Shown here piece by piece: positions 26,421 through 38,316 of a stretch of 64,000 bases of DNA. The notes beneath the pieces were generated by a model that was not told where the DNA came from, searched no databases, and saw only the letters and a list, made by a program, of their open reading frames with translations. Source of the stretch: Sulfitobacter sp. S223 (GTDB lineage: Bacteria > Pseudomonadota > Alphaproteobacteria > Rhodobacterales > Rhodobacteraceae); assembly GCF_025143825.1 (NCBI RefSeq), contig NZ_CP083560.1:2418001-2482000 (forward strand), written 5' to 3'. The position numbers were made by a program, and so were the translations under genes. Position 1 is the stretch's first letter, and every line of letters starts with the position of its first letter.

Positions 26421-27725
26421 ATGATCCCCCGTTATTCCCGCCCCGAAATGGTTTCAATCTGGTCTCCAGAGACCAAGTTCCGCATCTGGTTCGAGATCGA
26501 GGCGCACGCCTGTGATGCCATGGCCGATATCGGTGTGATCCCGCGCGCCAACGCTGATGCCGTCTGGAAAGCCAAAGACGTAGAATTCGACGTGGCCCGC
26601 ATCGACGAGATCGAAGCCGTCACCAAGCATGATGTTATCGCCTTTCTGACGCATCTTGCAGAGCATGTAGGCAGCGACGAAGCGCGGTTTGTGCATCAGG
26701 GCATGACCTCCTCCGACGTGCTTGATACCTGCTTTAACGTGCAGCTGACCCGCGCCGCTGACATTTTGATCGCAGATATGGAGCTGCTTCTGGCCGCGCT
26801 GAAACGTCGCGCGATTGAGCATAAAGACACTGTACGCGTGGGCCGCAGCCACGGCATCCACGCAGAGCCGACAACAATGGGTCTGACATTCGCGCGTTTC
26901 TACGCCGAGATGGACCGCAACATGCGCCGCCTGAAAACAGCGCGCGAAGAAATCGCAACCGGCGCAATCTCGGGTGCGGTTGGCACATTCGCCAACATCG
27001 ACCCCGCCATCGAAGAGCACGTCTGCGAAAAGCTGGGCCTCACACCAGAGCCGATCAGCACGCAGGTTATCCCGCGTGACCGCCACGCCGCATTCTTCGC
27101 CTGCCTCGGCGTGATCGCCAGCTCAATCGAGAACGTCGCGACCGAAGTCCGCCACATGCAGCGCACCGAAGTGCTGGAAGGCGCAGAGTTCTTCTCTGCT
27201 GGTCAAAAAGGCTCCTCTGCGATGCCGCACAAGAAAAACCCTGTGCTGACCGAAAACCTGACAGGTTTGGCGCGCACCATCCGCATGGCCGTTATTCCAG
27301 CCATGGAAAACGTGGCCCTGTGGCACGAGCGTGACATTTCTCACTCCTCTGTCGAACGTGCGATCGGTCCCGATACGACAATCACTTTGGATTTCGCCCT
27401 GCACCGCCTGACTGGCGTGATCGACAAGATGCTAATCTATCCCGACAACATGCTGGCCAACATGAACAAGTTCAGCGGCCTGGTGATGTCACAGCGCGTG
27501 CTGCTGGCCCTGACCCAAGCAGGTGTAAGCCGGGAAGACAGCTACAAGCTGGTCCAGCGCAATGCGATGAAGGTTTGGGATGACGGCAAGGATTTCAAAA
27601 CCGAACTGCTGGCCGACGAAGATGTTCTGGCAGCCCTAAGCGTTGAAGAAATCGAAGAGAAATTCGACATGGGCTACCACACCAAACATGTCGATACGAT
27701 CTTCAAGAGGGTTTTTGGCGCCTGA
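26421..27725 (+). CDS. purB: Adenylosuccinate lyase
   Basis: 434 residues. It catalyses two steps of purine synthesis (SAICAR to AICAR, and adenylosuccinate to AMP). The signature GSSAMPHKKNP and the early HDVIAFL are present. The ATG at 26421 fits the family start MIPRYSRPEMV, with AAGG upstream; a longer in-frame start would add 28 unrelated residues. It is intact and followed by a terminator. Confidence 0.97.
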   Translation: MIPRYSRPEMVSIWSPETKFRIWFEIEAHACDAMADIGVIPRANADAVWKAKDVEFDVARIDEIEAVTKHDVIAFLTHLAEHVGSDEARFVHQGMTSSDVLDTCFNVQLTRAADILIADMELLLAALKRRAIEHKDTVRVGRSHGIHAEPTTMGLTFARFYAEMDRNMRRLKTAREEIATGAISGAVGTFANIDPAIEEHVCEKLGLTPEPISTQVIPRDRHAAFFACLGVIASSIENVATEVRHMQRTEVLEGAEFFSAGQKGSSAMPHKKNPVLTENLTGLARTIRMAVIPAMENVALWHERDISHSSVERAIGPDTTITLDFALHRLTGVIDKMLIYPDNMLANMNKFSGLVMSQRVLLALTQAGVSREDSYKLVQRNAMKVWDDGKDFKTELLADEDVLAALSVEEIEEKFDMGYHTKHVDTIFKRVFGA

Positions 27726-27779
27726 TTATTGCGCAAACCCGGCATCATCTCGCAAGATTGTGATGCGGCAAATTGACGA

Positions 27780-27813
27780 ACGGCGCGATTTCTTTTGAAA
27801 TCGCGCCGTTTCG
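27780..27813 (+). terminator. Terminator after purB
   Basis: A 13-bp perfect stem (ACGGCGCGATTTC with its complement) with a TTTT loop, then GTTTCG. It lies 55 bp after the purB stop and ends about 40 bp before the small exported gene. Confidence 0.85.
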
Positions 27814-27851
27814 CGTTACCCTTGGTCAATGTCAAAAAAGGAGTAATGGAC

Positions 27852-28007
27852 ATGAGAATGAAGATTGCACTTTCTACCGCTGCCTTGGTTCTGCTGCCTG
27901 TGATGGGCTTTGCGGCAGGCTGCAACTATGACAAACAAGCGATGTCCTGCGGGGCCGGTACCGTTTATGACGCCGACAGCAACAGCTGTGTCGAAACCAC
28001 TACCTAA
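27852..28007 (+). CDS. Small exported Cys-motif protein
   Basis: 51 residues from the ATG at 27852, which has AAGGAG at the best distance; ATGs 6 bp upstream and further in are possible. A signal peptide ends at VMGFAAG. The mature part is about 30 residues with CNYDKQAMSCGAG and TVYDADSNSCVE. The second half shares the C-x-x-G-(T/F)-V-Y-D-x-C-V motif with the next gene. Function unknown. Confidence 0.6.
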   Translation: MRMKIALSTAALVLLPVMGFAAGCNYDKQAMSCGAGTVYDADSNSCVETTT

Positions 28008-28121
28008 AGGCATGCAGCCGCCAACCGTTCCTATCGGGTCGTGCGTGTAGACTGTTTCCTTTTGCGCGCGCGACTTCGTCTTGAGTATCAAATATCAGTG
28101 TTTTCCGGAGTATCCTTTATC

Positions 28122-28640
28122 ATGCGTTTTCTGTTGGCTTCGGCCCTCGCCTTCTGTCTTCCAGTCGCTGCTTTGGCGAATAGCGAAGAACCCGCGCCCC
28201 CCAAAAAGCCGAAATGTGAAAGCGGCTTTGTTTATGACAAGAAGACAAAAAGCTGCGTCAGTACGAATGGCCATACGCTTGACACCGATGCGCTTTACCA
28301 AGAAGTGCGCGCGCTTTCCTATGATGGGCGCTATGCCGATGCGCAGGTACTGCTAGCGCAAATGCCTGCAGACGATGACCGCACATTGACCTACATGGGC
28401 TTCACCAACCGCAAGATGGGCCACGCCGAAGCCGCGATGGAATATTACGGCCGCGCATTGAACAAAAACCCCGGCAACGTTCTGGCACGTGCCTATATGG
28501 GACAGGGTTTTGTAGCGGACGGAAATATCGCTGCAGCACTTGAACAACTGCACAAGATCCGCGCGCATGGTGGCACAGGGACTTGGGCCGAAACATCCCT
28601 GCGCACCGCCATCGCGACAGGACGCCCTATCGACTGGTAA
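28122..28640 (+). CDS. Exported TPR protein with a Cys-x-VYD motif
   Basis: 172 residues. Residues 1-20 are a signal peptide (VAALA cut). A CESGFVYDKKTKSCV segment follows, resembling the previous gene, and then about two TPR units (YMGFTNRKMGHAEAAMEYYG and LARAYMGQGFVADGN). It is periplasmic or secreted. The ATG has a weak CGGAG far upstream. Role unknown; a scaffold function is plausible for TPRs. Confidence 0.75.
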   Translation: MRFLLASALAFCLPVAALANSEEPAPPKKPKCESGFVYDKKTKSCVSTNGHTLDTDALYQEVRALSYDGRYADAQVLLAQMPADDDRTLTYMGFTNRKMGHAEAAMEYYGRALNKNPGNVLARAYMGQGFVADGNIAAALEQLHKIRAHGGTGTWAETSLRTAIATGRPIDW

Positions 28641-28664
28641 CAATACATTTTCCAGCCATTCCAG

Positions 28665-28696
28665 ACGGCGTAGCCCTGCGGCTGCGCCGTTTTTTG
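28665..28696 (+). terminator. Terminator after the TPR gene
   Basis: ACGGCGTAGCC pairs with GGCTGCGCCGT (one G-T pair) around a CTGC loop, followed by TTTTTTG. It lies 24 bp after the stop. Confidence 0.85.
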
Positions 28697-28778
28697 TTCG
28701 AACCCTCAGTGGCTTCAGCCATTTTTTACTTTTAGCCCCGATACCTGTGTCATCCTCCTTTCACAAAGATCGGCGCCG

Positions 28779-29852
28779 ATGAACGAACTTGCCTCCCTCT
28801 CCGCTACATCCAATGCCCATCCGATTTCGCGGATCATTCCGCAGCCATCGCTGAGCAAACGCGCGAAAGCTGCGATTGTCGTGCGGCTATTGATCAACGA
28901 AGGGGCGGACATACCGTTGGAAGAATTGCCCGCCGAATTGCAGGCACAGCTCACACATCAGATGGGTGCGATGCGGGTTGTAGACCGTGTCACCCTCGCC
29001 TCAGTGGTAGATGAGTTCACAGAGGCGCTTGATTCCATCGGCCTTTCTTTTCCGGGCGGCATTGCCGGGGCACTGGATGCGCTGGACGGTCGGATCAGTC
29101 GCGAAACGGCAGCGCGTTTGCGCAAAGAGGCGGGCGTGCGCGCCGCAGGTGACCCTTGGAAACGTCTGCGCGCCCTGTCGGAACAAGAACTGCATGACAT
29201 CATCGCGTCCGAAAGCACCGAAGTTGCCGCTGTACTGCTGTCAAAACTGGATATTCCAGTAGCTGCGGGCTTGCTTGGTCGGCTTTCGGGGCCGGAAGCG
29301 CGGCGCATCACCTATGCGGTCTCTCTGACAAGTGATGTTACGCCAGATGCTGTTGACCGTATTGGCCTGTCCTTGGCCGCCCAGTTGGACGAGCAAAAGG
29401 TGCCCGCATTTGACACCGGCGCGGCAGAGCGGTTGGGGGCAATCCTCAACTCTTCCTCGACACCCACCCGTGATGATGTGCTGACAGGTCTGGAAGAGAC
29501 CGATCAGGTGCTCGCTGATGCTGTTCGCAAGACGATCTTCACCTTCGGAAATATCGCAGCGCGCATCGCGCCGCGCGACATTCCACGCGTTCTGCGCGAA
29601 GTTGACGGTGACGCACTCATCACAGCGATGGCCGCTTCTGAGGCTATCGGGTTCGGTGCTTCGCGTGACTTTATCTTTGAGAACATGTCAGGCCGCATGG
29701 CAGACCAATTGCGCGAAGATATTGCGGAGGCTGGCAAAATAAAAATGTCTGACGGGGATGAGGCGATGTCGGCCATTGTTGCCGTCATCCGCGACATGGA
29801 AAACCGCGGCGATCTGGTCTTGGTCCAGCCCGAGGAAGAGGAGGAGGACTGA
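28779..29852 (+). CDS. fliG: FliG-like flagellar motor switch protein
   Basis: 357 residues. The C-terminal part has the FliG torque-ring pattern FTFGNIAARIAPRDIPRVLR followed by a loop, FGASRDFIFENMSGRMADQL and an IxMSDGDEAMSAIV helix. The middle has an LSEQELHDIIASESTEVAAV segment, as in the FliG middle domain. FliG is the rotor component that meets MotA. No other flagellar genes lie in the window, so it stands apart from its usual cluster. The start lacks a strong Shine-Dalgarno site. The C-terminus is acidic (EEEEED). Confidence 0.82.
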   Translation: MNELASLSATSNAHPISRIIPQPSLSKRAKAAIVVRLLINEGADIPLEELPAELQAQLTHQMGAMRVVDRVTLASVVDEFTEALDSIGLSFPGGIAGALDALDGRISRETAARLRKEAGVRAAGDPWKRLRALSEQELHDIIASESTEVAAVLLSKLDIPVAAGLLGRLSGPEARRITYAVSLTSDVTPDAVDRIGLSLAAQLDEQKVPAFDTGAAERLGAILNSSSTPTRDDVLTGLEETDQVLADAVRKTIFTFGNIAARIAPRDIPRVLREVDGDALITAMAASEAIGFGASRDFIFENMSGRMADQLREDIAEAGKIKMSDGDEAMSAIVAVIRDMENRGDLVLVQPEEEEED

Positions 29853-29920
29853 TACCGCCCCTTGTTGCACCGCGGCCTTGGGACTATGTCTGAAGGCCAC
29901 GTGATATTGAACAGGAACCT

Positions 29921-30820
29921 ATGTCCGCATCTTCCCCCTCAAAGAAAACCGGCTTTGCGCGCACGATGGGCCACTATCTAAGCAATCTGGTCATCGTGGG
30001 ATTGATCCGGCTGATGTTGGTTCTGCCCTACGCGATGCGCGTCCGGATGATGGGCGCGGTGGTGCAGTACGCAATCGGACCGCTTGCAGGTTACCGTCGT
30101 CGGGCGCTCGATAATCTGGCGCTGATCTGGCCTGACATGCCTGCCGATGAAAGGCAAAAGATCGCGTCGCGATGCCTCAACAACGTGGGGCGCACTTTCA
30201 TTGAAAACTACTCTGCCGATGACTTTCCGGAGCGGATGGCCACAAACCAGCTGACTGGCGCGGGCGTTGGACCGCTGGAAGAAGCGGTCGCACATGGCAA
30301 ACCCGTCATTCTGGTCAGCGGCCATTACGGAAACTATGAGGCGACGCGCGCAGCGCTGGTGGCACGGGGGCTTAACATTGGCGGGCTCTACCGCAATATG
30401 AAGAATCCATATTTCAATGCCCATTACGTCAAGACGATGGAGGCCTTCGGGGGCCCTGTCTTCCCCCAAGGTCGTCGTGGCACCGCAGGTTTTGTGCGCC
30501 ACCTGAAAGAAGGTGGACAACTAGTGCTGCTGTTTGACCAGCACGTGTTTAAAGCACCCTTGTTTGATTTTCTGGGTCAGCCTGCGAACACCGCGATCTC
30601 GGCGGCAGAGCTCGCCTTGCGGTACGATGCATTATTGATCCCGTTTTACGGTATCCGGCAGCCAGACGGGCTAAGCTTCGAGACAGTTATTGAAGCACCC
30701 ATTCCAGCCACTGACGCAATGACCATGACCCAAGCACTAAGCGATAGTTTGGCGGAACGGGTAAAGGCCGACCCGGGCCAATGGTTTTGGGTTCACCGTC
30801 GTTGGCGGCCAAAGGCCTAA
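29921..30820 (+). CDS. Lipid A biosynthesis lauroyl (acyl) transferase
   Basis: 299 residues. It belongs to the LpxL/HtrB family of inner-membrane enzymes that add a secondary acyl chain to lipid A. The catalytic HYGNYE motif fits HX4E, and a membrane anchor (LVIVGLIRLMLVLPYAM) is at about residues 24-40. AGGA precedes the ATG. The end overlaps the convergent DUF1223 gene by 4 bp. Which acyl position it modifies cannot be told. Confidence 0.9.
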   Translation: MSASSPSKKTGFARTMGHYLSNLVIVGLIRLMLVLPYAMRVRMMGAVVQYAIGPLAGYRRRALDNLALIWPDMPADERQKIASRCLNNVGRTFIENYSADDFPERMATNQLTGAGVGPLEEAVAHGKPVILVSGHYGNYEATRAALVARGLNIGGLYRNMKNPYFNAHYVKTMEAFGGPVFPQGRRGTAGFVRHLKEGGQLVLLFDQHVFKAPLFDFLGQPANTAISAAELALRYDALLIPFYGIRQPDGLSFETVIEAPIPATDAMTMTQALSDSLAERVKADPGQWFWVHRRWRPKA

Positions 30821-31527
30821 TCGATACGGGCTGCCGCAACGATCGGGCCTGCGCCTGCTTCTTGCACCAAAATTACCAATGGCTGATCGCTGGATGCTTC
30901 CAGTGATAGGTTTAGTGGGCTTTTTCCATCCCACGTTGCCACCGTTTTCATGTCTTGGGCGATATTGGTGTATTCGATCGTCTTGGATCGGTTCTCGCCC
31001 CGGGTAATCTTGCTGACATGCGACGGAATGACATGAAGCATGTGTACCTCCATCGCAGAGACCGTGCCTGAAGGCACCGTTCCACTGATCTGCACCTGCC
31101 CCTGCGCACGCTCGACATCCAGACGCATGCGTACGCCGGCCTCCTTATAGGATGCAATCGCTTTGGACAGCACCATAGGCTTGGCCCCGACGATATCGGT
31201 CTGGCCGTTTACAATGGTCTCGGGCGTGTAGATTGACCGACGCCCGGCTTTGGCGGCGTAGGCACGTTGCCGGTTGGCATGTGCTGGATCGCCGAACTCA
31301 TCCTTCCATCCGATATAGTCCCAATAATCAACATGCAGGGCAATTGCGATGACGTCATCGCGCTCTCCCAGCTCGCTGAAAATCGCATCGGCCGGCGGGC
31401 AGCTTGAACAGCCCTGCGAGGTGAACAGCTCAACCACCACGGGGCGCTGTTCGGCCAGTGCTGCTGTGGAAAAACTTGAACCAGCAGCCAAAAGGCCCGC
31501 TGTCAGGATGTTCACGGCTCGGTACAT
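30817..31527 (-). CDS. DUF1223 exported thioredoxin-like protein
   Basis: 236 residues. Residues 1-25 are a signal peptide (STAALA cut). The family's ELFTSQGCSSCPPADA motif holds a CxxC pair, followed by VDYWDYIGWKDEF and QTDIVG. The fold is related to thioredoxin, but the substrate is unknown. It is convergent with the acyltransferase and divergent from acnA. Confidence 0.9.
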   Translation of the reverse strand: MYRAVNILTAGLLAAGSSFSTAALAEQRPVVVELFTSQGCSSCPPADAIFSELGERDDVIAIALHVDYWDYIGWKDEFGDPAHANRQRAYAAKAGRRSIYTPETIVNGQTDIVGAKPMVLSKAIASYKEAGVRMRLDVERAQGQVQISGTVPSGTVSAMEVHMLHVIPSHVSKITRGENRSKTIEYTNIAQDMKTVATWDGKSPLNLSLEASSDQPLVILVQEAGAGPIVAAARID

Positions 31528-31645
31528 GTGATTCCAATCGTATTAATGAAGTCTCTCCATTGGTAAGGCCCAGCCAATGAAATAACCAATCAAGGTTTCG
31601 AGAGAGGCTGTGTAATCAGCGGCTGTGGCGGAATTGTGGAAATTT

Positions 31646-31665
31646 TGGTGTACAACGGTATACAA
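31646..31665. promoter_or_regulatory. Imperfect GTAC-type palindrome upstream of acnA
   Basis: TGGTGTAC, a 4-base spacer, then GTATACAA (6 of 8 arm positions pair). It sits about 90 bp before the acnA start and 120 bp from the divergent DUF1223 start. It resembles operators of GntR-type regulators; the regulator is not in the window. Confidence 0.3.
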
Positions 31666-31754
31666 TTGCCGTGATTTCGGTTGAAAACTGCGTGGATATA
31701 GGCCATTCAGACCCCAAGTTCGACCTGTAGCCAACCCCTTATTCGGAGCCACAT

Positions 31755-34541
<2,787 letters not shown>

Positions 34542-34563
34542 CGACACGCGACTGTGAAGATCA

Positions 34564-34600
34564 AAAGCCCCTGCTGATGGGTTCAGCAGGGGCTTTTTTT
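34564..34600 (+). terminator. Terminator after acnA
   Basis: A perfect 14-bp stem (AAAGCCCCTGCTGA with complement) with a 5-base loop and a run of seven or more T. It lies 22 bp after the stop. Confidence 0.92.
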
Positions 34601-34657
34601 GTCCAAGGTCTGCTTTGAGCCCACTTTGCACGATGCTGCGTCCATCATGTAGGTCCG

Positions 34658-35050
34658 CTATCGATGCTTGATCAAACTCGCCAGATAGTCAATTTCTTCG
34701 CTCGACCTGAAGAGGCCTTCCGCCAACCACTGAACCGCCTCGCATACCTCTTCAACACCCACGCGACGCGCGTCTTCACCATAGGCAATCTTTTCAAAAT
34801 CGGCAGGTGAACACACAAAGACGCTTCGCCTGCCGATGTCATCTATGAAGTTGGTAAAACCAGACTGAACAAGAACGCGGGCAGCCCTTTCAAGATCACT
34901 TGCACACTTGTTGTCAAAGGTCTTGATTGGCCCCTCAGAAGCGTGATGTTCAGTGATGTAGTGCATGTTGAAAACGCAATGTGCGAGCGCCAATAATCGC
35001 TCTGAATGCGTGTTCTCTGGTCTAATTTTCCAAGGCGTCAAATCATGCAT
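34658..35050 (-). CDS. Hypothetical protein, 130 residues
   Basis: ATG at 35050; a TTG seven codons upstream is possible, and neither has a clear Shine-Dalgarno site. It has no signal or membrane segment. It contains many His and Cys residues early (CVFNMHYITEHHASEG), then a helical C-terminus with VEEVCEAVQWLAEGL. It resembles no family I know. It is isolated between acnA and the ccm operon; it may be a recent gain. Confidence 0.5.
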   Translation of the reverse strand: MHDLTPWKIRPENTHSERLLALAHCVFNMHYITEHHASEGPIKTFDNKCASDLERAARVLVQSGFTNFIDDIGRRSVFVCSPADFEKIAYGEDARRVGVEEVCEAVQWLAEGLFRSSEEIDYLASLIKHR

Positions 35051-35211
35051 TTTGCTATAATGTCGGACCAAGGCAATGATCGCAACTTTGCATTCACCTT
35101 AACAAAGCGGTCATTGAATAAACGTATCGGAACGGCAGCAAAGTCCGCATAGCTGTCATTCGCCAGAGGAGTGAACCTCACGCTTTCGAGGTCCTGCGTC
35201 GAATGGCAGAA

Positions 35212-35751
35212 TCAGTTTCCCTGAGCTGCCTTCAGAGCTGGCAAGAACCGCTGCTCATAATCGCTCCCGATCAAAGGGCCTGCGAAGCGGAACAGGATTT
35301 TTCCGTCAGCATCCAGAATAAATGTCTCGGGCGGGGCAGTGACGCCCCAGTCAATGGCGGTGCGGCCTTGGGGGTCAAAACCGATCCCGATGAACGGGTT
35401 GTCATCATCGCGCAGGTATTTGGTCGCGGCAGCCTCGGTGTCCTTGAAGTTGATGCCCACGATGTCGATCCCGTTTGCCTCCATCTCCAATAGCTTTGGG
35501 TGTTCGGCACGGCACGGGGGGCACCAGCTGGCCCAGAAGTTGACCAACGTCACTTCCCCACCCGCCAGCATGTCCTGGGTCGCTTGCGGGAAATTGCGCA
35601 GCGCACGTTCGGGCACACCCGGTGCCGTCTGTCCCACCAGTGTCGAAGGCAGACCTTCGGGATTTTCGCGGTACATGCCAACAAAGGCCAATCCGACAAA
35701 GGCCGCAAAGATCAGCGGCGGTGCGATCATCAGCGGACTAATTTTTGCCAT
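35212..35751 (-). CDS. ccmG: Thiol:disulfide interchange protein CcmG/DsbE
   Basis: 179 residues. The N-terminal membrane anchor (LIFAAFVGLAFVGMY) is followed by a periplasmic thioredoxin fold with the redox motif WASWCPPCRAEHP. It keeps apocytochrome c cysteines reduced before heme attachment. It overlaps ccmD by 14 bp and closes the operon. Confidence 0.95.
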   Translation of the reverse strand: MAKISPLMIAPPLIFAAFVGLAFVGMYRENPEGLPSTLVGQTAPGVPERALRNFPQATQDMLAGGEVTLVNFWASWCPPCRAEHPKLLEMEANGIDIVGINFKDTEAAATKYLRDDDNPFIGIGFDPQGRTAIDWGVTAPPETFILDADGKILFRFAGPLIGSDYEQRFLPALKAAQGN

Positions 35752-35902
35752 GACGCGCAGTCTCCTGTTCTGCTTGCCGCAAGGCTGCCCGTGCCTTGGC
35801 CCCCCGGCGCAAAGTTTGCACCAACAGCGCCAGCATCAGCAAAAGAGTAATACCATAAGCGCTTAGGACTTCGGTCGCGTATTTTCCAAGCTCGGGCATC
35901 AT
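35738..35902 (-). CDS. ccmD: Heme exporter protein CcmD
   Basis: 54 residues in the frame between ccmC and ccmG. It begins MMPELGKYATEVLSAYGI, has one membrane helix (TLLLMLALLV), then a basic, helical tail ending RHGKN. This matches CcmD, which holds holo-CcmE release. Its ATG overlaps the ccmC stop (ATGA) and its end overlaps ccmG. It is easily missed because of its size. Confidence 0.85.
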   Translation of the reverse strand: MMPELGKYATEVLSAYGITLLLMLALLVQTLRRGAKARAALRQAEQETARHGKN

Positions 35903-36630
35903 ACTGCCTTATCCAGTCTTACGTTAAGCGCGCGCGTCCGGCGCAGCGCGATTTCGGTCCCCGTGCGGTAAAGCACAAGCGCAAGAAACAACAGGGTGAA
36001 CCCTGCAATCGACAGCACCAGCGGCTGCCAAAATACATCCGAGATGTTCTCTTCTTTATCCAGACTCAGTGTCGCCCCCTGATGCAGACCCTGGCTCCAG
36101 AACAGGACCGCATAGCGTGACATCAGAGCAAAGACAGACCCGACCAGACACAGAACGGACGTCAGATCGGCGGCGGTATCAGGGTCCTCGACGGCTTCCC
36201 AAAGCGCGATATAGCCCAGATAGAACAAAAACAGGATCAAAAACGAGGTCAGGCGCGGATCCCACGCCCACCATGTCCCCCACATCGGCTGGCCCCAGAC
36301 AGCCCCCGTCACCAGCCCGATCACAGTCATGACCAGCCCCACTGGCGCAGCTGCTTTTGCTGCAAGGGCGCTGACGTGATGACGCCGGACCAACCAAATC
36401 AGGGATGCAATCAACATCATGATCCATGCGTTGATCGCGATCCATGCGGCGGGCACATGAATATAGATGATCTTGATGGTTGAGCCCTGACGGAAGTCAT
36501 CCGGCGTGCCGAAAAAGCCCCAGCCAAGCCCGATGAGAATACCGAGCGCCGCAGCCGCCCATGCAAAGGGCTGCACGCGCGCGCTAAGAGCCAGAAACTT
36601 GACCGGATTTGCATATTTCCAAAGTGACAT
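35899..36630 (-). CDS. ccmC: Heme ABC transporter permease CcmC
   Basis: 243 residues with about six membrane helices. The tryptophan-rich heme-handling motif WGTWWAWDPRLT is present, and a conserved His sits in IIYIHVPAAW. CcmC loads heme on CcmE. The start lacks a strong ribosome site. It lies 50 bp after ccmB and overlaps ccmD. Confidence 0.96.
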   Translation of the reverse strand: MSLWKYANPVKFLALSARVQPFAWAAAALGILIGLGWGFFGTPDDFRQGSTIKIIYIHVPAAWIAINAWIMMLIASLIWLVRRHHVSALAAKAAAPVGLVMTVIGLVTGAVWGQPMWGTWWAWDPRLTSFLILFLFYLGYIALWEAVEDPDTAADLTSVLCLVGSVFALMSRYAVLFWSQGLHQGATLSLDKEENISDVFWQPLVLSIAGFTLLFLALVLYRTGTEIALRRTRALNVRLDKAV

Positions 36631-36680
36631 AAGAGGTATCTATTACTCCGTGAAAGAAGGCTCAATGGGGAACGGTGCGC

Positions 36681-37337
36681 TCACCTGATTGTCATCCGCA
36701 GGGCAGCAGCAGCCGCGAAAGGCAGCAATGCGACCGATCCAAGGCTGATACCTGCCAGCAGCAACAGCGGTGTGTCCACCGCCATACCGACCGCGCCACG
36801 CCGCGCGGCCTCTGCCCCGAATATAAGAGTTGGAACATAGAGCGGCAGCACCAATAGCGACATTAGCAAACCGCCACGTTTGATTCCAACGGTCAATGCC
36901 GCACCAAAAGCGCCGATCATCGACAGTGCTGGCGTGCCAAGCAACAAGGATACGACCAGCCAGACGAAACCCTCTGGTGGCAGGTTCAACAGCACGCCAA
37001 GGAAAGGCGCAGCCAAGACCAAAGGCAGGCCGGTTGTGATCCAATGCGCAAGCCCTTTGACCGCGAGCGCGGCTTCCAACGGCAGCGGTGCGGTTGCCAG
37101 AACGTCCAGCGTGCCGTCCTCAAAATCCAGCGCCAACAAGCGATCAAGTGACAGCAGACACGCCAGAAGCGCCCCAAGCCACAAGACACCCGGCGCGATA
37201 GAAGACAGCAGCGCGCTTTGCGGCCCCACGCTGAACGGTACCAACACCACAAGGATCAGAAAAAACGCAAGTCCAAGGCCAAAGCCTCCGCCTGCACGAA
37301 AGGCAAGTCGCAGATCACGGATCAACAGGGCGATCAC
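36681..37337 (-). CDS. ccmB: Heme exporter protein CcmB
   Basis: 218 residues, six predicted membrane helices. It is the permease half of the CcmAB transporter that drives release of heme-bound CcmE. It starts [18 protein letters not shown], as is typical. The ATG overlaps the ccmA stop by 4 bp, implying translational coupling. Confidence 0.95.
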   Translation of the reverse strand: MIALLIRDLRLAFRAGGGFGLGLAFFLILVVLVPFSVGPQSALLSSIAPGVLWLGALLACLLSLDRLLALDFEDGTLDVLATAPLPLEAALAVKGLAHWITTGLPLVLAAPFLGVLLNLPPEGFVWLVVSLLLGTPALSMIGAFGAALTVGIKRGGLLMSLLVLPLYVPTLIFGAEAARRGAVGMAVDTPLLLLAGISLGSVALLPFAAAAALRMTIR

Positions 37338-37954
37338 AAAAATGCCTCGTCGCTGGCGCCGTGCATCTCACTTGCTTGTGCGCGTAAAGGGGTCACATCC
37401 AATACCTGAGCGTCGCTTAGCCCCAGATCGATGTGGGTGGCCAACAGCGCCATGCCGCCTGCCCCCAGATGATTGCGCACGGCATTTGCAAACAGCCCGA
37501 CTGCATCCGCATCAAGCGATACAGTCGGCTCATCCAGCACCCAGATCGGGCGGCCGGTGACCATCAACCGCGCAAGACCTGCACGCCGTTTCTGCCCTGC
37601 AGAAAGCGTCCCCGTCAGGCGGTCCCTCAAAGGACCCAAGGTATAAGCCTTCAGCGCCGGTTCAATATCATGGTGGCCATAGACAGCCGCCCAGAAAGTC
37701 AGGTTTTCTGCCACGGTTAGCATCGCCTTAAGTCCGTCTGCGTGCCCCGCATATGCCACCGTATCTGCTGCGCCTTCGATATGGCCGCTCAAAGCGGGTT
37801 GCAGGCCAGCGATTGTGCGCAACAGCGTCGTTTTGCCAGACCCGTTCGGCCCGCGCAAAATCAGCGCCTTGCCAGCCGCAAGGGTGAATGAAACGCCGCT
37901 AAGAACAGGGACGCCCCCCCGCGCAACAGCAACATTGGTCAATCGCAGACCCAT
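37334..37954 (-). CDS. ccmA: Heme exporter ATP-binding protein CcmA
   Basis: 206 residues, an ABC ATPase with Walker [11 protein letters not shown] near residue 34, the LSAGQKRR signature and Walker [14 protein letters not shown]. It powers the CcmABCD complex in cytochrome c maturation. It is the first gene of the ccm operon and begins 5 bp after the Mth938-like gene. Confidence 0.96.
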   Translation of the reverse strand: MGLRLTNVAVARGGVPVLSGVSFTLAAGKALILRGPNGSGKTTLLRTIAGLQPALSGHIEGAADTVAYAGHADGLKAMLTVAENLTFWAAVYGHHDIEPALKAYTLGPLRDRLTGTLSAGQKRRAGLARLMVTGRPIWVLDEPTVSLDADAVGLFANAVRNHLGAGGMALLATHIDLGLSDAQVLDVTPLRAQASEMHGASDEAFL

Positions 37955-37959
37955 GCGCC

Positions 37960-38313
37960 TCAGACCGGCAACATGGCAAGAGAGACACGGCGCCCCTCGC
38001 TTAACAGAACATTATACGTCCGCGCCGCCGCCGGAGATGACATTGTCTCAACCCCCACGCCCGCTTCTTCGAGCTGCGCGCGCAGACCTGTGGGCAGGTG
38101 AGCGATTTCAGCGCCTGTACCAATAAAGATCACATCGCTTTGCGCAATCAGCGCTTCAAGTGCTTCAATGTCGTCCAGCCCGCCCCACGTTTGCGTACCA
38201 GAGGGTGCGGCAATTACCGGACCGTGAATAACCTGGCCACCAATGCGGAAAAATCCGGGGCCATACCCCTCGACGGGCTTGGCATCGTTAAAGACGATCT
38301 CATTCAAACGCAT
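37960..38313 (-). CDS. Mth938-like domain protein (DUF498)
   Basis: 117 residues. It has [32 protein letters not shown] and [25 protein letters not shown] strands of the small AAMDC/Mth938 fold. Function uncertain; it is usually found next to secDF and ccm genes in this group. It lies 3 bp after the TauE gene and 5 bp before ccmA. Confidence 0.9.
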   Translation of the reverse strand: MRLNEIVFNDAKPVEGYGPGFFRIGGQVIHGPVIAAPSGTQTWGGLDDIEALEALIAQSDVIFIGTGAEIAHLPTGLRAQLEEAGVGVETMSSPAAARTYNVLLSEGRRVSLAMLPV

Positions 38314-38316
38314 GGT

